Part shown: positions 31,701-43,668 of the stretch, piece after piece
Position numbering within the stretch: position 1 is the first letter of the stretch
Layout of the letters: every line of letters starts with the position of its first letter
Made by a program: the position numbers and the translations under genes
The notes under the pieces: model-generated
Told to the model about the DNA's origin: nothing
Database searches by the model: none
What the model saw: the letters and a program-made list of their open reading frames with translations, nothing else
Assembly (NCBI GenBank): GCA_014871385.1
Contig: CM026426.1
Location: 91,841,948-91,905,947, forward strand
DNA: 64,000 bases
Direction of reading: 5' to 3'
Origin: Ceratodon purpureus
Lineage: Eukaryota > Streptophyta > Bryopsida > Pseudoditrichales > Ditrichaceae

Positions 31701-33736
31701 AGTCGCATTTGCAGCAGTTTCTGCTACATATTTGGACGGATTAATTAAAAAATAAATTATACCTGTGTGCCTTGTTAACTACAGTCATAGCACCAGTTAT
31801 GCCATAACGATGGTGATGCCGGGATAAAGAAAAACAAAACGCCTAAACATGTTATCGTTGACTCTGAAAAACATAAGATTTCATTTGGTTGTTCCGTAGC
31901 AACAATGGCTAACGCCAGAGGAAAGGACTCACCTTCCGGTAGGGAAGAGCGAAGAGTATGCTAGCACGTTTCACTCCGTGCCTTTTTACCGGGTCTCCTT
32001 CGCTGTCCTCCACTCCTCCTTGACGTAGCCACTTTGCCTGTTCACGGCCCTGATGTAGAATCTCTTCACCACTTCGCCTCATAGGTATCCCATCGTTCTC
32101 CACTGCATTGTTGAAAGCCAAGCGAACAGAACAAAACTTGTGATCATGTGGTAAAAAGCGTCTTGCACCTTGGTGAACCATCTTACAAAGGATTCTTGAG
32201 TGCACAGAGTCTGTTCCGGCACCACACACTGGACACGCGCGATATCCCTTATCAGTCTGACCAGAGAGCAATCCTAGCGCAAGAAATCAGCGACTGTCCA
32301 CATCAATATGGCCCGTAGGGTGAAGCTCCGATCGTTCACAGGTTTTGACATGTTCAATGCAGGCACACCGTACCATAGCTTGAGAAAATCACGGACTAAT
32401 GGCTTCAAGAAAACGTCTATTGTGTCTGAAGTCGGAGCCTTCGGACCAGGAATTAGGAGGGACAAGTTTAAAAAGAATGTCTTAGTTGCTAGCCAGTCAG
32501 GAAAATTGTAGACAGCTATTAGCACTATCCAAGTAGAATGCTTCGAATTTTGGTTACCATGAGGACAAACTCCATCTGCCACTAAAGCAAGGCGCAGATG
32601 GGAGGAGACGTCTTTGAACTGAGAATACAATCGCGATATCTCCCTCCACTGAAAACTGTCCGCAACTGTCCTCATGGTCGCGTTTTCTTCTCCTGTTTCC
32701 GCGTGATGCCCAAGCAACTCCTCCAGCCTAGGACACTTGTGTAACCTCTGAAATTTCGGAATCGAAGGAAAGTACCTGGTCACTGAAAATGGAACGTTGT
32801 TGGAGCCCGGGATGTATCAAGGGTGATTGCACACGGGGCAACTCTGCAGTTAAGAATCGACCTCCGCTTCGTATAAAATGTGTCCCTCGAGACAAGTGTC
32901 AATCCTTTCGTGCTCCAGTCCCAAATGTCGAATCATATTTTTTAGCTCGTAAGCTGATCTTGGGAGGGAATTACTTGTAGGCAAAAAAAATACTTGCTTG
33001 GTAACACAGCAATGCTGTCATGAAAGTGTCCGATATTCCGTACACAGATGCGAGGCTCATGAGAACAATCCCGAACTGTAACCTGTTCTTGCTACATCCC
33101 TCATAGACAGGATCGACACAATTACGGATTAGGTTCTCGTAATCCACTCTTCCTGCTTCCGGCAGATCTGCTTCGTCTTCATCCAGAGGAACGCGTTGGT
33201 CTCCTGTTCCCTCTCGGTGGAGTCTATCGGCCATGCCATATGCGTCAAAAAGCATGTCGCGGATGTCAACAACACAAATATCTTGCCTCTGACGACGTTG
33301 CCCATTGTCACTCTCATCGGAATCGCTGGTTAAGTCTGGATTTGTAGCTGGTCCCCTAAGATTTTGTCCGTTGATAGTCTGCACATATTGCATATGAATG
33401 TATGTTCACTTGTCCAGTTGTCATGTATGCATGTTGATGAACCCTGTACTCAAAGAAAACATTAAAATCATAAAACAAAGCTAAGCCATTCTAATAGCGA
33501 CATTGTAATAATTTGTGCTACTATCTTACTAGAACAGGGTGAGGAAGGTATGGATCCTGTCCATACGCCCTATGATGTCTCGATATGGTAGATGTGAGTC
33601 GCACTCTGGCTCCCATACACCTTCGGGATGCACACAAATATTCTGTCAAACCAAACTTTGTCGCGATTGATCGGTCTATATGAAAAGACGGAACCATCTT
33701 TCGTCTCGTCATTTCTTCAGTATACACTCCCCTCAC
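28725..33736 (-). pseudogene. Second tnp2-type transposase, decayed
   Basis: Read on the minus strand, exon 1 (ATG at 33712, donor GTAAGA at 33529) holds CASRRCMGARVRLTSTISRH, matching the transposase-associated segment of the first copy. Then come DIRDMLFDAYGMADRL (about 33240), MIRHLGLEHERIDTCLEGH, VTRYFPSIPKFQRLHKC, LALVADGVCPHGNQNSKHST, FTLRAILMWTVADF, GYRACPVCGAG, IDVMHTEKSVVENILKTLF, PPASYVLSKPDQEL, LKSHDYLV, MVHLIIHLVEEL, VRWMYPFERYFKALKGF and a DUF4216-like end. It is broken by TAA and TGA codons around 32820-32870, a frameshift near 32277, another near 30690 and a TAA at 30579-30581. About 29.6-30.1 kb lacks coding match. CACTA ends for this copy were not found. The element is older than its neighbour. 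Confidence 0.7.
30850..31900. other. Intron or eroded part of the second tnp2 gene
   Basis: This lies between the segment encoding LFALPYRK (near 31940) and the one encoding IDVMHTEK (near 30810), where the first copy has a 340-bp intron. The longer gap here has no recognisable coding sequence. Confidence 0.4.
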
Positions 33737-33999
33737 AGCAAATGGTCAACACAATTCTAAAATCAGTAAGGTGTAACGCTTACAGGATATGTACATCTAT
33801 TAAATAACCGAGTTTGGAACACGTAAATATTTAATGACAACTCGCATGATGTCATGTGGACAATGAGGTAAAAAGAATTGAGAACACTATGACGGCCAAC
33901 ATGTGATATGTATAAATATTCGATATGAATTAGCGATCAGAAAAATGTGGCAGGAGTGGTTGAGGCATACCTTCATAAACTAAATATATGGTGTTACAA

Positions 34000-34137
34000 T
34001 GTCATCATGTATATAATTAGATTAGGGTTAGGTTAATCCCGTAACCACGGTACCCACAACCGTGTACCATCTTGTTGTATTTATTCGCTGCTTCAATACA
34101 CTCTCGCTCTCTTCGAGCTTGTCTCTCAATACCAACA
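34000..34137 (+). repeat. 5' LTR of the copia element
   Basis: It is 138 bp, TG...CA bounded, followed directly by the primer-binding site. It includes a TTGTTGTATTTATTCGC segment that may serve as core promoter. Confidence 0.9.
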
Positions 34138-34191
34138 TGGTATGAGAGCTACTCTGTGGTACACAGATCAGATCAGATTGAGTCAGTTAGA

Positions 34192-35108
34192 ATGGATTCC
34201 TTGCTTAGAGATATGTCTGAGTCTACTAAACTTGATGGGCAAAAGAACTATATGCTACGGAGTTACAAGATTAGAATGCTATTGATGCAGGAAAATCTAT
34301 GGAGGTTTTTTACAAATCAACCTACCTCCGGATCGGCCAGCTCAAGCGCCACTTCCTCACAATCAGCAGCCACCGTAGCTACTTCAGCGCCGCAGCAGCA
34401 GAATGCCGCAGCAGGATCGCACCAGCCCAGTGTCACCGTCACGACTCCAGCTGCGCAGCAGCCCAACTTCTCAGCAGGTACACAATCCGAAGCAAAGCAC
34501 AAGATTCGTGCCTGCCGCATTTTGATTTCAACAATAAAAGACCATGTTATTTTTCACATCATGCATCTTTCGGATCCTCTAGAGATCTGGAATACTCTTA
34601 AAAGGATGTATGATGTTCAGTCACCTTCTAGAAGACTAGCACTTAAAGAGAGACTGTATTCTCTTAGAATGCTTGAAGGAAAAACGGTAGATTCACATCT
34701 GGAGGACACTAATTCTATTATAAGTCAACTAGCCAGTCTACGAGTAGTTGTCCAAGACGAGGATCTTGTTGATCAGATGTTAGCAAGTCTACCAAGAAGC
34801 TGGTCCACATTCAAAGCAATACAGAAAAGTAGAGAGAGGAGTCCTACTTTCTCTGAGTTGCAAGGACTAATGTTACATGAGGAAAGCTCACAAATCCTAG
34901 ACAAGAGTCAGGATTCAGAAGAGGTCTTATTTATGCAACGCAACAGCTTCTATAAACCGCCACAATACCGCGACCAACGAGGTGGACGCCCCAGCAGAGG
35001 GGGTCGAGGACGCGGACGTACAGGCGGCTCCTACCGCACCTGCAAGGAGTGCGGACAGGCTAAACACTCAGAAGCGGACTGTGAAGTGACGAAAGTTAAG
35101 CGGCAGAT
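34192..35108 (+). CDS. Copia gag (interrupted)
   Basis: The natural start is the ATG at 34192 (MDSLLRDMSESTKLDG), 54 bp after the LTR. It is a UBN2-type copia gag: KIRACRILISTIKDHVIFHI, LEIWNTLKRMYDVQSPSRR, LKERLYSLRMLEGKTVDSHL, ending in an RG-rich patch and a CCHC knuckle (CKECGQAKHSEADC). A Gln/Ala-rich insert follows residue ~40. The frame enters the TIR element at 35109. Across the element it resumes in the same frame at 35850 (RQ-ICDLQIQLSKLK), so the insertion, not mutation, is the break. Confidence 0.85.
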
Positions 35109-35849
35109 AGGGGGGAAGCACAATAAAGTGAACCACAAAAGTGCTTATCTTTTTTCCAATTTCAGCCCTTTCTGTAAAGACTAGAGAAAGTGGGATTTAC
35201 ATTATGTTGATGCAAAATTAAGTTTGGGATACGGAAAGTAGACTTGATCGTCTTCAACTTCCCAAAGTTGCGAGAAAAGATATTGAGTTTACAATGGAAA
35301 ACGGAGACGTCAAAGTCAGGCAAAGTGAATGGTCGTCATTTGGAAAAGTGAACATAACGGTTTAGGGTTTTGTCCAAAATCATTTTTAATTTTGCGGTGC
35401 ACTCTATATGTTTAAGAAGTATTCTAAAATAGTCATTTAATATACTCATTGATTGGTTTAGGGTTCCAAAAGTACCGCAAGGATACTTTTTAAGAGGGTC
35501 ACTTCCGCGGTACTTTTTGTGCGTTTTTTTTCACCGAACATTGTTTTTCAAATCGAAAAAAACATCCTCCAAAGACAATAGATGGCTCCAAATGAAGAAA
35601 TTAAGACTTTGGAAAAGTTCATTTTCATGAATTATAACTACTGGTCAAATTAAGTTTCAATTGAAGATTTTCTTTTTATGAAGATGTATATACGATACCT
35701 TGTGACACCCTAGAAAGTGACTACAATGCTCAAAAACTACACCAAAATGCTCAAAATCAGCTTTGAGCCTTAAAAAACAGCACACTTCATATTCACTTGT
35801 TGGTGGTCACATTTTGCACTTTGTGGTCCACTTTATTGTGCTCTCCCCC
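35109..35849. mobile_element. 741-bp TIR element nested in copia (family 1, copy 2)
   Basis: The left end is AGGGGGGAAGCACAATAAAG; the right end is CTTTATTGTGCTCTCCCCC. GAT is duplicated (35106-35108, 35850-35852). Because it sits inside a coding frame, removing one GAT and the element restores continuous copia codons, which proves the borders. It is close to full identity in layout with 9565-10302. Confidence 0.9.
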
Positions 35850-38800
35850 GATATGTGATCTTCAGATCCAACTCTCGAAACTCAAAACACCAGCAACCAC
35901 CTATTCTGCTATCGAAGACGAACCTGATGAAGAGGAAGATGATCTCGACAAGGAGAACGACAACCAGGCTCAGCTCAACGCATGTATGGCGGCTTTCTCA
36001 AATGACGAAGATCCGTGGTTTTTAGACTCCGGTGCTAGCTCCCACGTCACTAGGAATGATAGAATTCTGTCAGACTTCACAGACTCACAAATTTCTAGCA
36101 TCCGCACTGTAGCAGGACAAGTCCTTCCCGTTCAGAACAAGGGTACTGTACGATTTTTTGACTCAAAAATAAAGGCAGTCAAAGACATTCTTTACGTTCC
36201 TGGTGTGAAAACAAACCTTCTTTCAGTTGGGACCTTGGCCGATTTAGGTCACGTGATTATCTTCACATCAAAGCAATGTCTCATCTTTGACAGCACTTTA
36301 GAGAATGTACTGCTCCAGGCCAACCGCGATACTCGCACCAAGCTCTATAAGCTTACAGCCACAGCACAGCCTCCGAAGCCCTCTGCAATTTTATCTGCAA
36401 CTCACGCCAAGGCAGTCTCAGTAGAGACTACAGATCTATGGCACCGCCGACTGGCTCACATAAACCGCCAAAGCCTCTATCACCTCAACAACAAAAATCT
36501 TGTAAACGGTATCCCTAAGATACCTTACCTGAAAAGACATTGTGATAGTTGCACTCTCGAGAAGTGCCACCGAACCCCTTTTCCGAAGCTGAGGACGACC
36601 TTCACCGAAAAACCACTGCAGCTCATACACAGCGACCTCTGCGGGCCACTTCCCACTCCCACACAAAACAACAGTAAGTACATACTTACTTTTATAGATG
36701 ATTATTCTAGAAAGTCCTGGGTTTATTTCTTGACAGCAAAATCCCAAACTTACTCCTATTTTCTCAAATTCAAGAATTTAGTAGAAACACCACTCCAGAA
36801 GATCAAAAAAATCCGTACTGACAGGGGTGGCGAGTATATCTCCACCGAGTTCACTATTTTCTGCGATTCCCAGGGCATTCATCACCAACTTACAGCGGGC
36901 TACTCCCCTCAGCAAAATGGCATTGCAGAAAGAAGAAACCGTTACCTCCTAGAAGGAATTCGAAGCGTAGTGACAGGTACCAGGATCCCTCGCTTCCTGT
37001 GGGATGAAGTGGCCAAGGCCGTCAATTATGTCCAAAATCGCCTACCATGCAGGGCTCTCAACCTTCAAACTCCCGAACAAGCCTTTACTGGTAAGAAACC
37101 TGATCTTTCTCACCTTCGTGTCCTCGGTTGCATCGCCTTCTGCCACATACTACAAGAAAAGCGAAACAAGTTAGATCCTAAAGCTATCCCTACTCTATTT
37201 CTAGGCTATGATGAACAATCTAAAGCCTATCGTTGCTACAATCCTGTATCTAGAAAAATTATTATTAGTTGCGATGTAGTCTTTAATGAGTCTAGCTTTA
37301 CGCTTCCAGTCCTACCCCCTACATACCACTACAACCCCCTAGATAGCACCCACCCTCTCTCCACTCAAAAAGAATTGGAAATTCAAAATCCTCAGGAATT
37401 CCTCCATGAGCTCCCTCAACCTTCGTCACCTACATCGCTCCCCCCTATTTCCGAATCCCTATCCCCTCAGTTACCCAGTGCTCATCCTTCTCCAGCGCAC
37501 TCTCTTGAACCTGTCATAGCACAGCTATTAGCATTAGTTCCGACTCCAGAACCCGCCATCATCCCTCCCAGACGCAGTCTTAGAACCCGGGCTCCAAGCA
37601 TTAAGCTTGGGGACTACTATGTTTTTCTATCCTCCTTGACCATAGACTGTCATCCTATATCAATCTACTCTATTTCCGATACTAATCCTTCACTTTCAGA
37701 TAACACTGAGCCTACTTTTAAGCAAGCGATTCGGGAACCACACTAGAGGCAAGCTATGCAGAAAGAGATTGACAGCATTTATGAGAACCATACCTAGGAT
37801 GTGAGAACGGCTTTTCTACATAGCATCCTAAAGGAAAACATATACATGCAACAACCTCCAGGATTTGAAATCAAGGGACAAGAACACAAGGTTTGCAAAT
37901 TATTATACTCTCTGTATGGCTTGAAGCAGTCGCCCCGTGCGTGGTATGAAAGAATCGACTCTTCTCTCCGAAATATGGGCCTCCACCGCAGCTCCTTTGA
38001 CCCAAATTTATATTATCTGCATCAGAAGAACCACATTCTTCTTGTGATGCTCTACGTCGATGATTTGTTCATCACCGGAAGCTGCTCCAAACTTATATCG
38101 TGGATTAAAAAGTTTCTCACAGCTACTTTCTCCATGACTGACCTAGGACGCATTCAGAAGTACCTAGGGGTGCTATTCAAATATTTACCTGAAGGTATAC
38201 TTCTTCATCAACGCGATTATGCCGCATCCATAATTGACCAGTTTCTACCCTCGGGTCTTCACGCCGCCAAAGTTCCGCTTCCAGCAGGACAGTCCCTGGT
38301 TTCAAACATAGGAACAGAGTCAGTAGATTCTACCTACTACTCACAGCTCGTAGGCAAGTTAATCTTTCTCACCATAACTCGGCCCGATATGTCATTTGCA
38401 GTAAACCGAATAGCTTCATACATGTCAGCCCCTCAACAAGCACATCTCGACTCGGCCATACACATTCTCAGGTACTTAAAGGGGACAACTGATCATGGTC
38501 TACTCTACAGACACGATGAACCATTGCAAATTTCAGGGTATACCGATGCAAATTGGGGAACTTGCTCAGACACGAGAAGAAGCGTCGGAGCTTACCTTTT
38601 CATTGCGGCCGGTGGCTCCATCAGCTGGCAGTCAAAAAAACAGCTCACCGTGTCACGATCCTCCACCGAGTCGGAGTATAGAGCCTTGAGCGATGGCGTA
38701 CAAGAGGGTGTTTGGATTTCCCGCTTGCTCCATGAGCTGCAGGTTCTTCCACCCTTACCCACCCCTGTGCATCACACTAATTCCACCATTAGCTCCTCTC

Positions 38801-39078
38801 TTACTCCTCCAATTCAGCTTTTCTGTGACAACCAGAGTGCTATCAAATTAGCAAAAAATGTTGTTTTTCACTCACGTAGCAAACATATTGAAATACACCA
38901 TCACTTTGTAAGAGAACGCGTGCTAGAGGGGGAAATAAGTCTCAAATTCATTAGCACAGCGTTACAACCCGCTGACATTCTTACAAAGCCTCTTGGGCGG
39001 ATAAAATTTGAACTACATAGAAATAGCTTAAATCTTTTCAGCCTATCCTTCCTACAAAACAAATCAAATCCCTCTTAG
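35850..39078 (+). pseudogene. Copia pol: protease, integrase, partial RT, RNase H
   Basis: The protease motif is WFLDSGASSHVTRND. Integrase has the zinc-binding HRRLAHINRQSLYHL...CDSCTLEKC and the catalytic core (HSDLCGPLP, RTDRGGEYIS, QQNGIAERRNR). After REPH a TAG occurs (37744-37746). The sequence continues QAMQKEIDSIYENHT, a TAG, then jumps to DVRTAFLHSILKENIYMQQPP; the block that normally carries KWVYKxK, RYKARLVAKG and the ETFxPV region is deleted (about 80 residues by family comparison). The remainder keeps KLLYSLYGLKQSPRAWY, MLYVDDLFITG (RT active site), and RNase H with GYTDANWG, FCDNQSAIKLAKN and HHHFVRERV. It cannot make active RT. Confidence 0.88.
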
Positions 39079-39816
39079 ATGACATTCTGCTTCTTCTACA
39101 GTTCTAAATGACTTATGCTGAGCACCACTAAATCCTAGTACCTGTTTACTACACTCATCCCACGTTCTGTAAATACCAAGTCTCCTTCCCCGTTTGACCG
39201 CATATACCTTACATTTCTTAAAACCTAACCTCTTGATGTCAAATTCCGAGTCTTCTCCTCGAATTTTCCCCAGGTTGCACTCACAGGAATCACGTCCACA
39301 CGCATAGTACCTGCGATGACTTTCTTCTTCACCTGCGAGGAAACCTAAAAATTATCGCTCAATTACTTCGAAGTGCAAACAGCATCAACGACAAACTCAC
39401 TACATTAACAGAGTCAGCCTTCGATCAAGCTATACGACATCAACACACGCCAAGCAACCTTTCTTCGAAACAAGAGAGATGGAAAGTAAACCCTACCTGG
39501 GGTTACAGGAGAAAATTGCTCTTCTTGGCGTACAATCGCAACTGCTCCTTCAGCACGCCTTAGCCGCACTTGTACAGGACGCCTCTGGCCTCGCGTAAGA
39601 ACTCCTTCAACACTCTCCGCAATCGCGCCTAAGTGAAGGATCACCTACTTTGCTACGGCCCACACCAGCGTCAACACCAAATCGACCCATCGGCACCGAC
39701 AAATATCCATTCCGCCGATTGAGGATACGCAGCCGAATCAAAACACCGACTCTCGCAAAACACAACATAAACACAGATCTGCACTCCGACAGATACTCTG
39801 CCAGACTGAGAGAGGG

Positions 39817-39954
39817 TGTCATCATGTATATAATTAGATTAGGGTTAGGTTAATCCCGTAACCACGGTACCCACAGCCGTGTACCATCTTGTTGTATTTA
39901 TTCGCTGCTTCAATACACTCTCGCTCTCTTCGAGCTTGTCTCTCAATACCAACA
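39817..39954 (+). repeat. 3' LTR of the copia element
   Basis: It is the same length as the 5' LTR and differs visibly at one base (CCCACAGCCG versus CCCACAACCG). The TACAA duplication follows. Confidence 0.9.
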
Positions 39955-40070
39955 TACAAAGCATCAGCAACTTCGTGCTTATGAATCCCCGAACTCCAAT
40001 CGCACGATCCAACAGTTTCAACCATCCACACCCCTTCCCCCTCTCCCTACCTAATTTGACTCTTCAGTAA

Positions 40071-40442
40071 TCATGTTCCACGAAGGACTCGAACCAGAAA
40101 TAGAAATGCTCCTTCACTTGCCCATGTATCAGAGAGGTATGTATTAAACGCACGACATGTACAAGCAAGTCTTCCAAAAGCCAGAATGATGGAGTTTGTA
40201 TTCCTCAAGTCTCTCCGGATACTTCGTATGTTTTCTGCCTTGCCGCAAATGTGTTCCATGAAAATGTAACACATCGTCTCTCCAGCCCTCCAATTGATGT
40301 CTGCTCTGTCACCCATTTTGCTATAGTTATGAATATCCTGCTGGACGTTGTACACACGGGCCACATATGAGTTGCGAATGGATAGGCAAAATTCTAGTGG
40401 CTCCCATTCTGTATGTTGAGATTGATGTGGGCATCTAGTCAT
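40071..40442 (-). CDS. Hypothetical ORF, 123 codons
   Basis: The ORF has an ATG start and balanced composition. It contains MTRCPHQSQHTEWEPLEF, ETMCYIFMEHICGKAENI and LACTCRAFNTYLSDTW. The last segment faintly recalls the CxxF/W part of an F-box, but the order is wrong and I do not assign it. It lies 116 bp from the copia target duplication and upstream of the second tnp2 gene on the same strand, so it may belong to that element or to a host gene. Confidence 0.3.
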   Translation of the reverse strand: MTRCPHQSQHTEWEPLEFCLSIRNSYVARVYNVQQDIHNYSKMGDRADINWRAGETMCYIFMEHICGKAENIRSIRRDLRNTNSIILAFGRLACTCRAFNTYLSDTWASEGAFLFLVRVLRGT

Positions 40443-41205
40443 GTACTTTAATAACCACTAATCATGCATAACAACAAATCAAATGACATACCCCAAGCAG
40501 AAGAAGTATTAAAATTTGGGACTCTTTAGGATTTATAGACATTCACTTATACTCAAAATTGACAAAACAATAAATTTCATGTCTCGGACTATGGCATGAA
40601 ATAATACAATTTTGGAAGTATGATGCCACCAAAAGACTAAACAATCTAAGAAATCTAAGCGAAAAAAATGAACAAACAGAGGGTTTTCACATACTAGTTA
40701 CACGATGTAGTATCTGTTCGCCGCGCCAATCTGGAGAGAGTACTTCTAAGAGGTGCATACGTCTATCTGCGAATCTGTGCAGCAAACAAATCCCAACAAA
40801 TTTCTAACGGTGGAGCAAAATCAATATGAATGTCTTTGAGGAACATGCCCGCCCTTCCTTGTCTGGAACGTCGACAGTCGCTCTCTTGTGAATTTTAGTA
40901 TGGTTGCACTTGCCAAAAATTTAGAAGAGACGTCTATAACCACGGATACGTTTCTCCGTGTTGGGGCAACATTCCAAGAATCTCCTTTGGCGTTTTCACT
41001 TCCAAAAATGTTTCACCATTTTCTTTTTCTTTTTTTGAAGCAAATGAACGAGATTCATTGCAAAAATAAAAGTACACACCCTCATCGGACAAGCCAGGGA
41101 TGTTTCACCATTTTCATTGTGATCGCCGTCACCTTTTGCCACGTGCTCTGCATGGCACTGTAGCTGTGACTTAGCATCTTCGGTAAACCAAGGCTCTGTT
41201 CACGC
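40443..41205. other. Spacer, no gene seen
   Basis: Mixed sequence. A plus-strand frame at 40888-41163 has no recognisable domain and a Phe-rich chance segment from a T-run. Confidence 0.35.
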
Positions 41206-41210
41206 GACCG

Positions 41211-41281
41211 CAACGGAGGCTAGTAAAGATCCAAACGGAGGCTATTAAAGATCCAAACGGAGGCCACCAAAGATCCAAACG
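41211..41281. repeat. Three-copy tandem repeat of 22-24 bp
   Basis: Three units of ACGGAGGCTATTAAAGATCC type, with small changes in the middle (TAGTAAAG, TATTAAAG, CACCAAAG). Confidence 0.7.
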
Positions 41282-41427
41282 TAAACACTTATTCCCCTTA
41301 TAGAGGAGGAACAAGTTGCCTTTGCAATAACGCCTGGAAATAATGTATTACGTCGTCACCACCGGAACGAGTAATTTCTCCTATTCTATACTATTTAAGT
41401 ACCGTCAGTCTACCCAACCTCCTACTC

Positions 41428-41850
41428 TAAAGGCCCATTCGCACTTGGCCTTAGCAAAGAGCATGCTTAAAAATTTAACAACTCCACAATTTGAGGGGCA
41501 ATGCCTTCTTTTTGGAAAAGGTGTAATCAATGAGGTTCGTAAAGGCCTTATCAATAAGAAGGGGATTATGTAATGGTCCCCCAAATGGGACAATACATAA
41601 GACCACTCTTATGAGAGGAAAACTAGAGAATCTTTCCAATATTGGTGGCCCCATAAGTATTGCCTACTATCTCTCAAAGCTCTTTTGTCTTCTTAAATAT
41701 TAACTTATACCCACTCTTGAAAGTGTGCCATGCGGACATCCATGTAGGATTGGTAATTACTAATGCATATAGGTGGGAACACACACTTTTTAATGGAGAT
41801 AACACCCCCTCCTAAGACCCTTTCTAAGGCCAAGTGGGAACATACCTCAA
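41428..41850. mobile_element. Small MITE-like element, ~0.42 kb
   Basis: The left end AAAGGCCCATTCGCACTTGG and the reverse complement of the right end (AGGTATGTTCCCACTTGG) form an imperfect inverted repeat sharing CACTTGGCCTTAG. The left ~135 bp recur at 56906-57040. No coding sequence is present. The ends and TSD are not exact, so the border positions are approximate. Confidence 0.5.
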
Positions 41851-42895
41851 GTCCAGTACAGATAATTTCCGCCATATGCATGATTGGATTTACAATTCGC
41901 ATACATCCCGTTCAGGAAGAATAGAATGAGGTCATTTTACTGTGTAGTTTATAACGGCGAGTTATGTGGGATGATAACGCCAGTTGCAACAAGTCATTCG
42001 GAGTGTGGTGGACAAGGGCGGCTACTACAACATCCTTTGGTTTGAGGTATGAAACCCTCGCAGATGCCCTAAATGAATTCTCTTATGGTTTTCAAAACGT
42101 TTCTTGGCAAATGTGACTGATGTTGTGTTTCCATTCACCAACAACGTGGTTTTTCCATGATTTGGACACTGTCAGAGTACCCTATAGAGAACATCATGTG
42201 AGTAGCTGTCATGCAGTGAGGGACACGGGTTTCCATTTTGCTGACGGGGATACTTCCTTCGTAGTGTGTTTAGTTCGAGACATTTCTTGCATGGCTGACT
42301 GTATACTGCAGCCCTCCTTTGTACTATCTTTTAAATTATTTAGCGAACGGAGGATAACTTTGTGCACGAGCGTTGAGCTAGGGTTATAATGTTAGTTTGT
42401 CAACAGTTAAATCAGCAAATCTCACATGTATACATTGAGATTCTTCAATTTTCATTTTTTCCCTGCACTACCTATACCTGTTGTACCGTAAAAGGCCTTT
42501 GATAAAATCACTTAGACCCCTTAGGGGCCCAGAGCCGTGGAACGGCACCAACATGAGTGGGAAATCTATCTCCAGCAACGGCGAAGGAGACGTTTTAGCG
42601 ACAGCTAGGGATGGAAGCCAGGTTAGGGTATCCCCCAAGGGATCAGTTGAGTCACGGACAGGATAGAAACTGCTCATCAATGTTCAAGGGGGTTGCCTAG
42701 GGTTTGCCTACGGTCCGTATCCGGAAGTTGACCCATTCAAATCATTGCGCAAAGTGATGATATTGTGGTGGAAAGGGGGGGGAGAAATTTTTAGTGGGAC
42801 GGTCCTTTTGGACACCCCAATAGGACCACCACCCCTAGGTCTTTAAACACATCTGCTTTGCAAAGAAAAGGAGTTTTGCCACTGATCACATCTAA
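41851..42895. other. Spacer left of the gypsy element, no gene seen
   Basis: No recognised domain or repeat is present on either strand. Short frames at 42120-42389 and 42468-42680 are unremarkable. Confidence 0.35.
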
Positions 42896-42900
42896 AGTAG

Positions 42901-43654
42901 TGTAACAAACCTCCCAACAGGTTTGCCACCAACTCTCAAACAAAAAGACAAATAAGACAAGGGAAAGATAAAAACTCAATAAACTACAACAAAACTACAA
43001 AGATCAAAATATATTGACTGAAGGCTCACCACCCAACCATAAAGAAGTGATCACCAGAGAAGTGTCTCACCATCTCACCCCCGAGCCTTTATATATGAAT
43101 TCCTTCCCAAAAGGAACTACAGTCTATCTTAGGCTATGTCCCAGAGTCTAGCCTATTCATAGTTCATTCTATCTCCTTTACTCTTATATCTGGAGTAAAG
43201 GTAATCCACAAATCCTTCTAGGTTCTTCTATGTCTTCAACTCAGAGACTCTTCTAGATCTTTCCATCTCCTTTACTCCTATATCTGGAGTAAAGATAATC
43301 CATAGATCATTCTAGATCCTTCTATCTCTTTAACTCAAAGACTCTTCTAGATCTTTACTCCTATATTTAGAGTAAAGCTAATTCACTACTATTAGTAGTC
43401 TAATTCTAGTGTACCTCATCTTGAGTTGTCTAACTCTTGTACACATGTTCTCAATCTTGGAATGGTCTGACTCCAATGCACTAAATATAGAGATGTCGAA
43501 CTCCAGTGCACATGTTCTCAATCTGGAGTTGTCTGACTCCGGTCCATCCATCCTCAGCTGGGAGTTGTCTGACTCCATTCATCCTCTGCTTACACACTGT
43601 CTAATGTGATTAGAAGATTTCATTCATCCATCTATCAATGTAAGTTACCTTTCA
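42901..43654 (-). repeat. 3' LTR of the gypsy element
   Basis: 754 bp. On the minus strand it has a TATATAAAGG box near 43088. Internal short repeats (GAGTAAAG, TCTGACTCC, CACATGTTCTCAATCT) create paired frames on both strands (43378-43609) that are not genes. Confidence 0.9.
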
Positions 43655-43668
43655 ATCCTCCCCTTCCA

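Larger units (their letters stand above)
34000..39954 (+). mobile_element. Ty1/copia LTR retrotransposon, young but defective
   Basis: The LTRs are 34000-34137 and 39817-39954, 138 bp each, starting TGTCATC and ending CCAACA, with one visible difference. The target duplication TACAA is perfect (33995-33999, 39955-39959). A primer-binding site TGGTATGAGAGC at 34138 resembles initiator tRNA-Met, and a purine tract (AGACTGAGAGAGGG) precedes the 3' LTR. Domain order is gag, protease, integrase, RT, RNase H, which is copia. Damage: a 741-bp TIR element splits gag from protease, a TAG at 37744-37746 and another at about 37795, and loss of the central RT between NHT and DVRTAFLHS. It inserted about 260 bp upstream of exon 1 of the second tnp2 gene. 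Confidence 0.93.

Noticed and set aside
34020..34036. Telomere-like TTAGGGTTAGG
   Set aside because: It occurs once in each copia LTR and is part of the LTR, not an array.
41211..41281. Possible CRISPR-like repeat
   Set aside because: Only three directly abutting units without spacers, in plant nuclear DNA; a simple tandem repeat.
43378..43609. Paired 66-codon frames on both strands, repeated at 48667-48898
   Set aside because: They lie within the two gypsy LTRs and are produced by internal short repeats.
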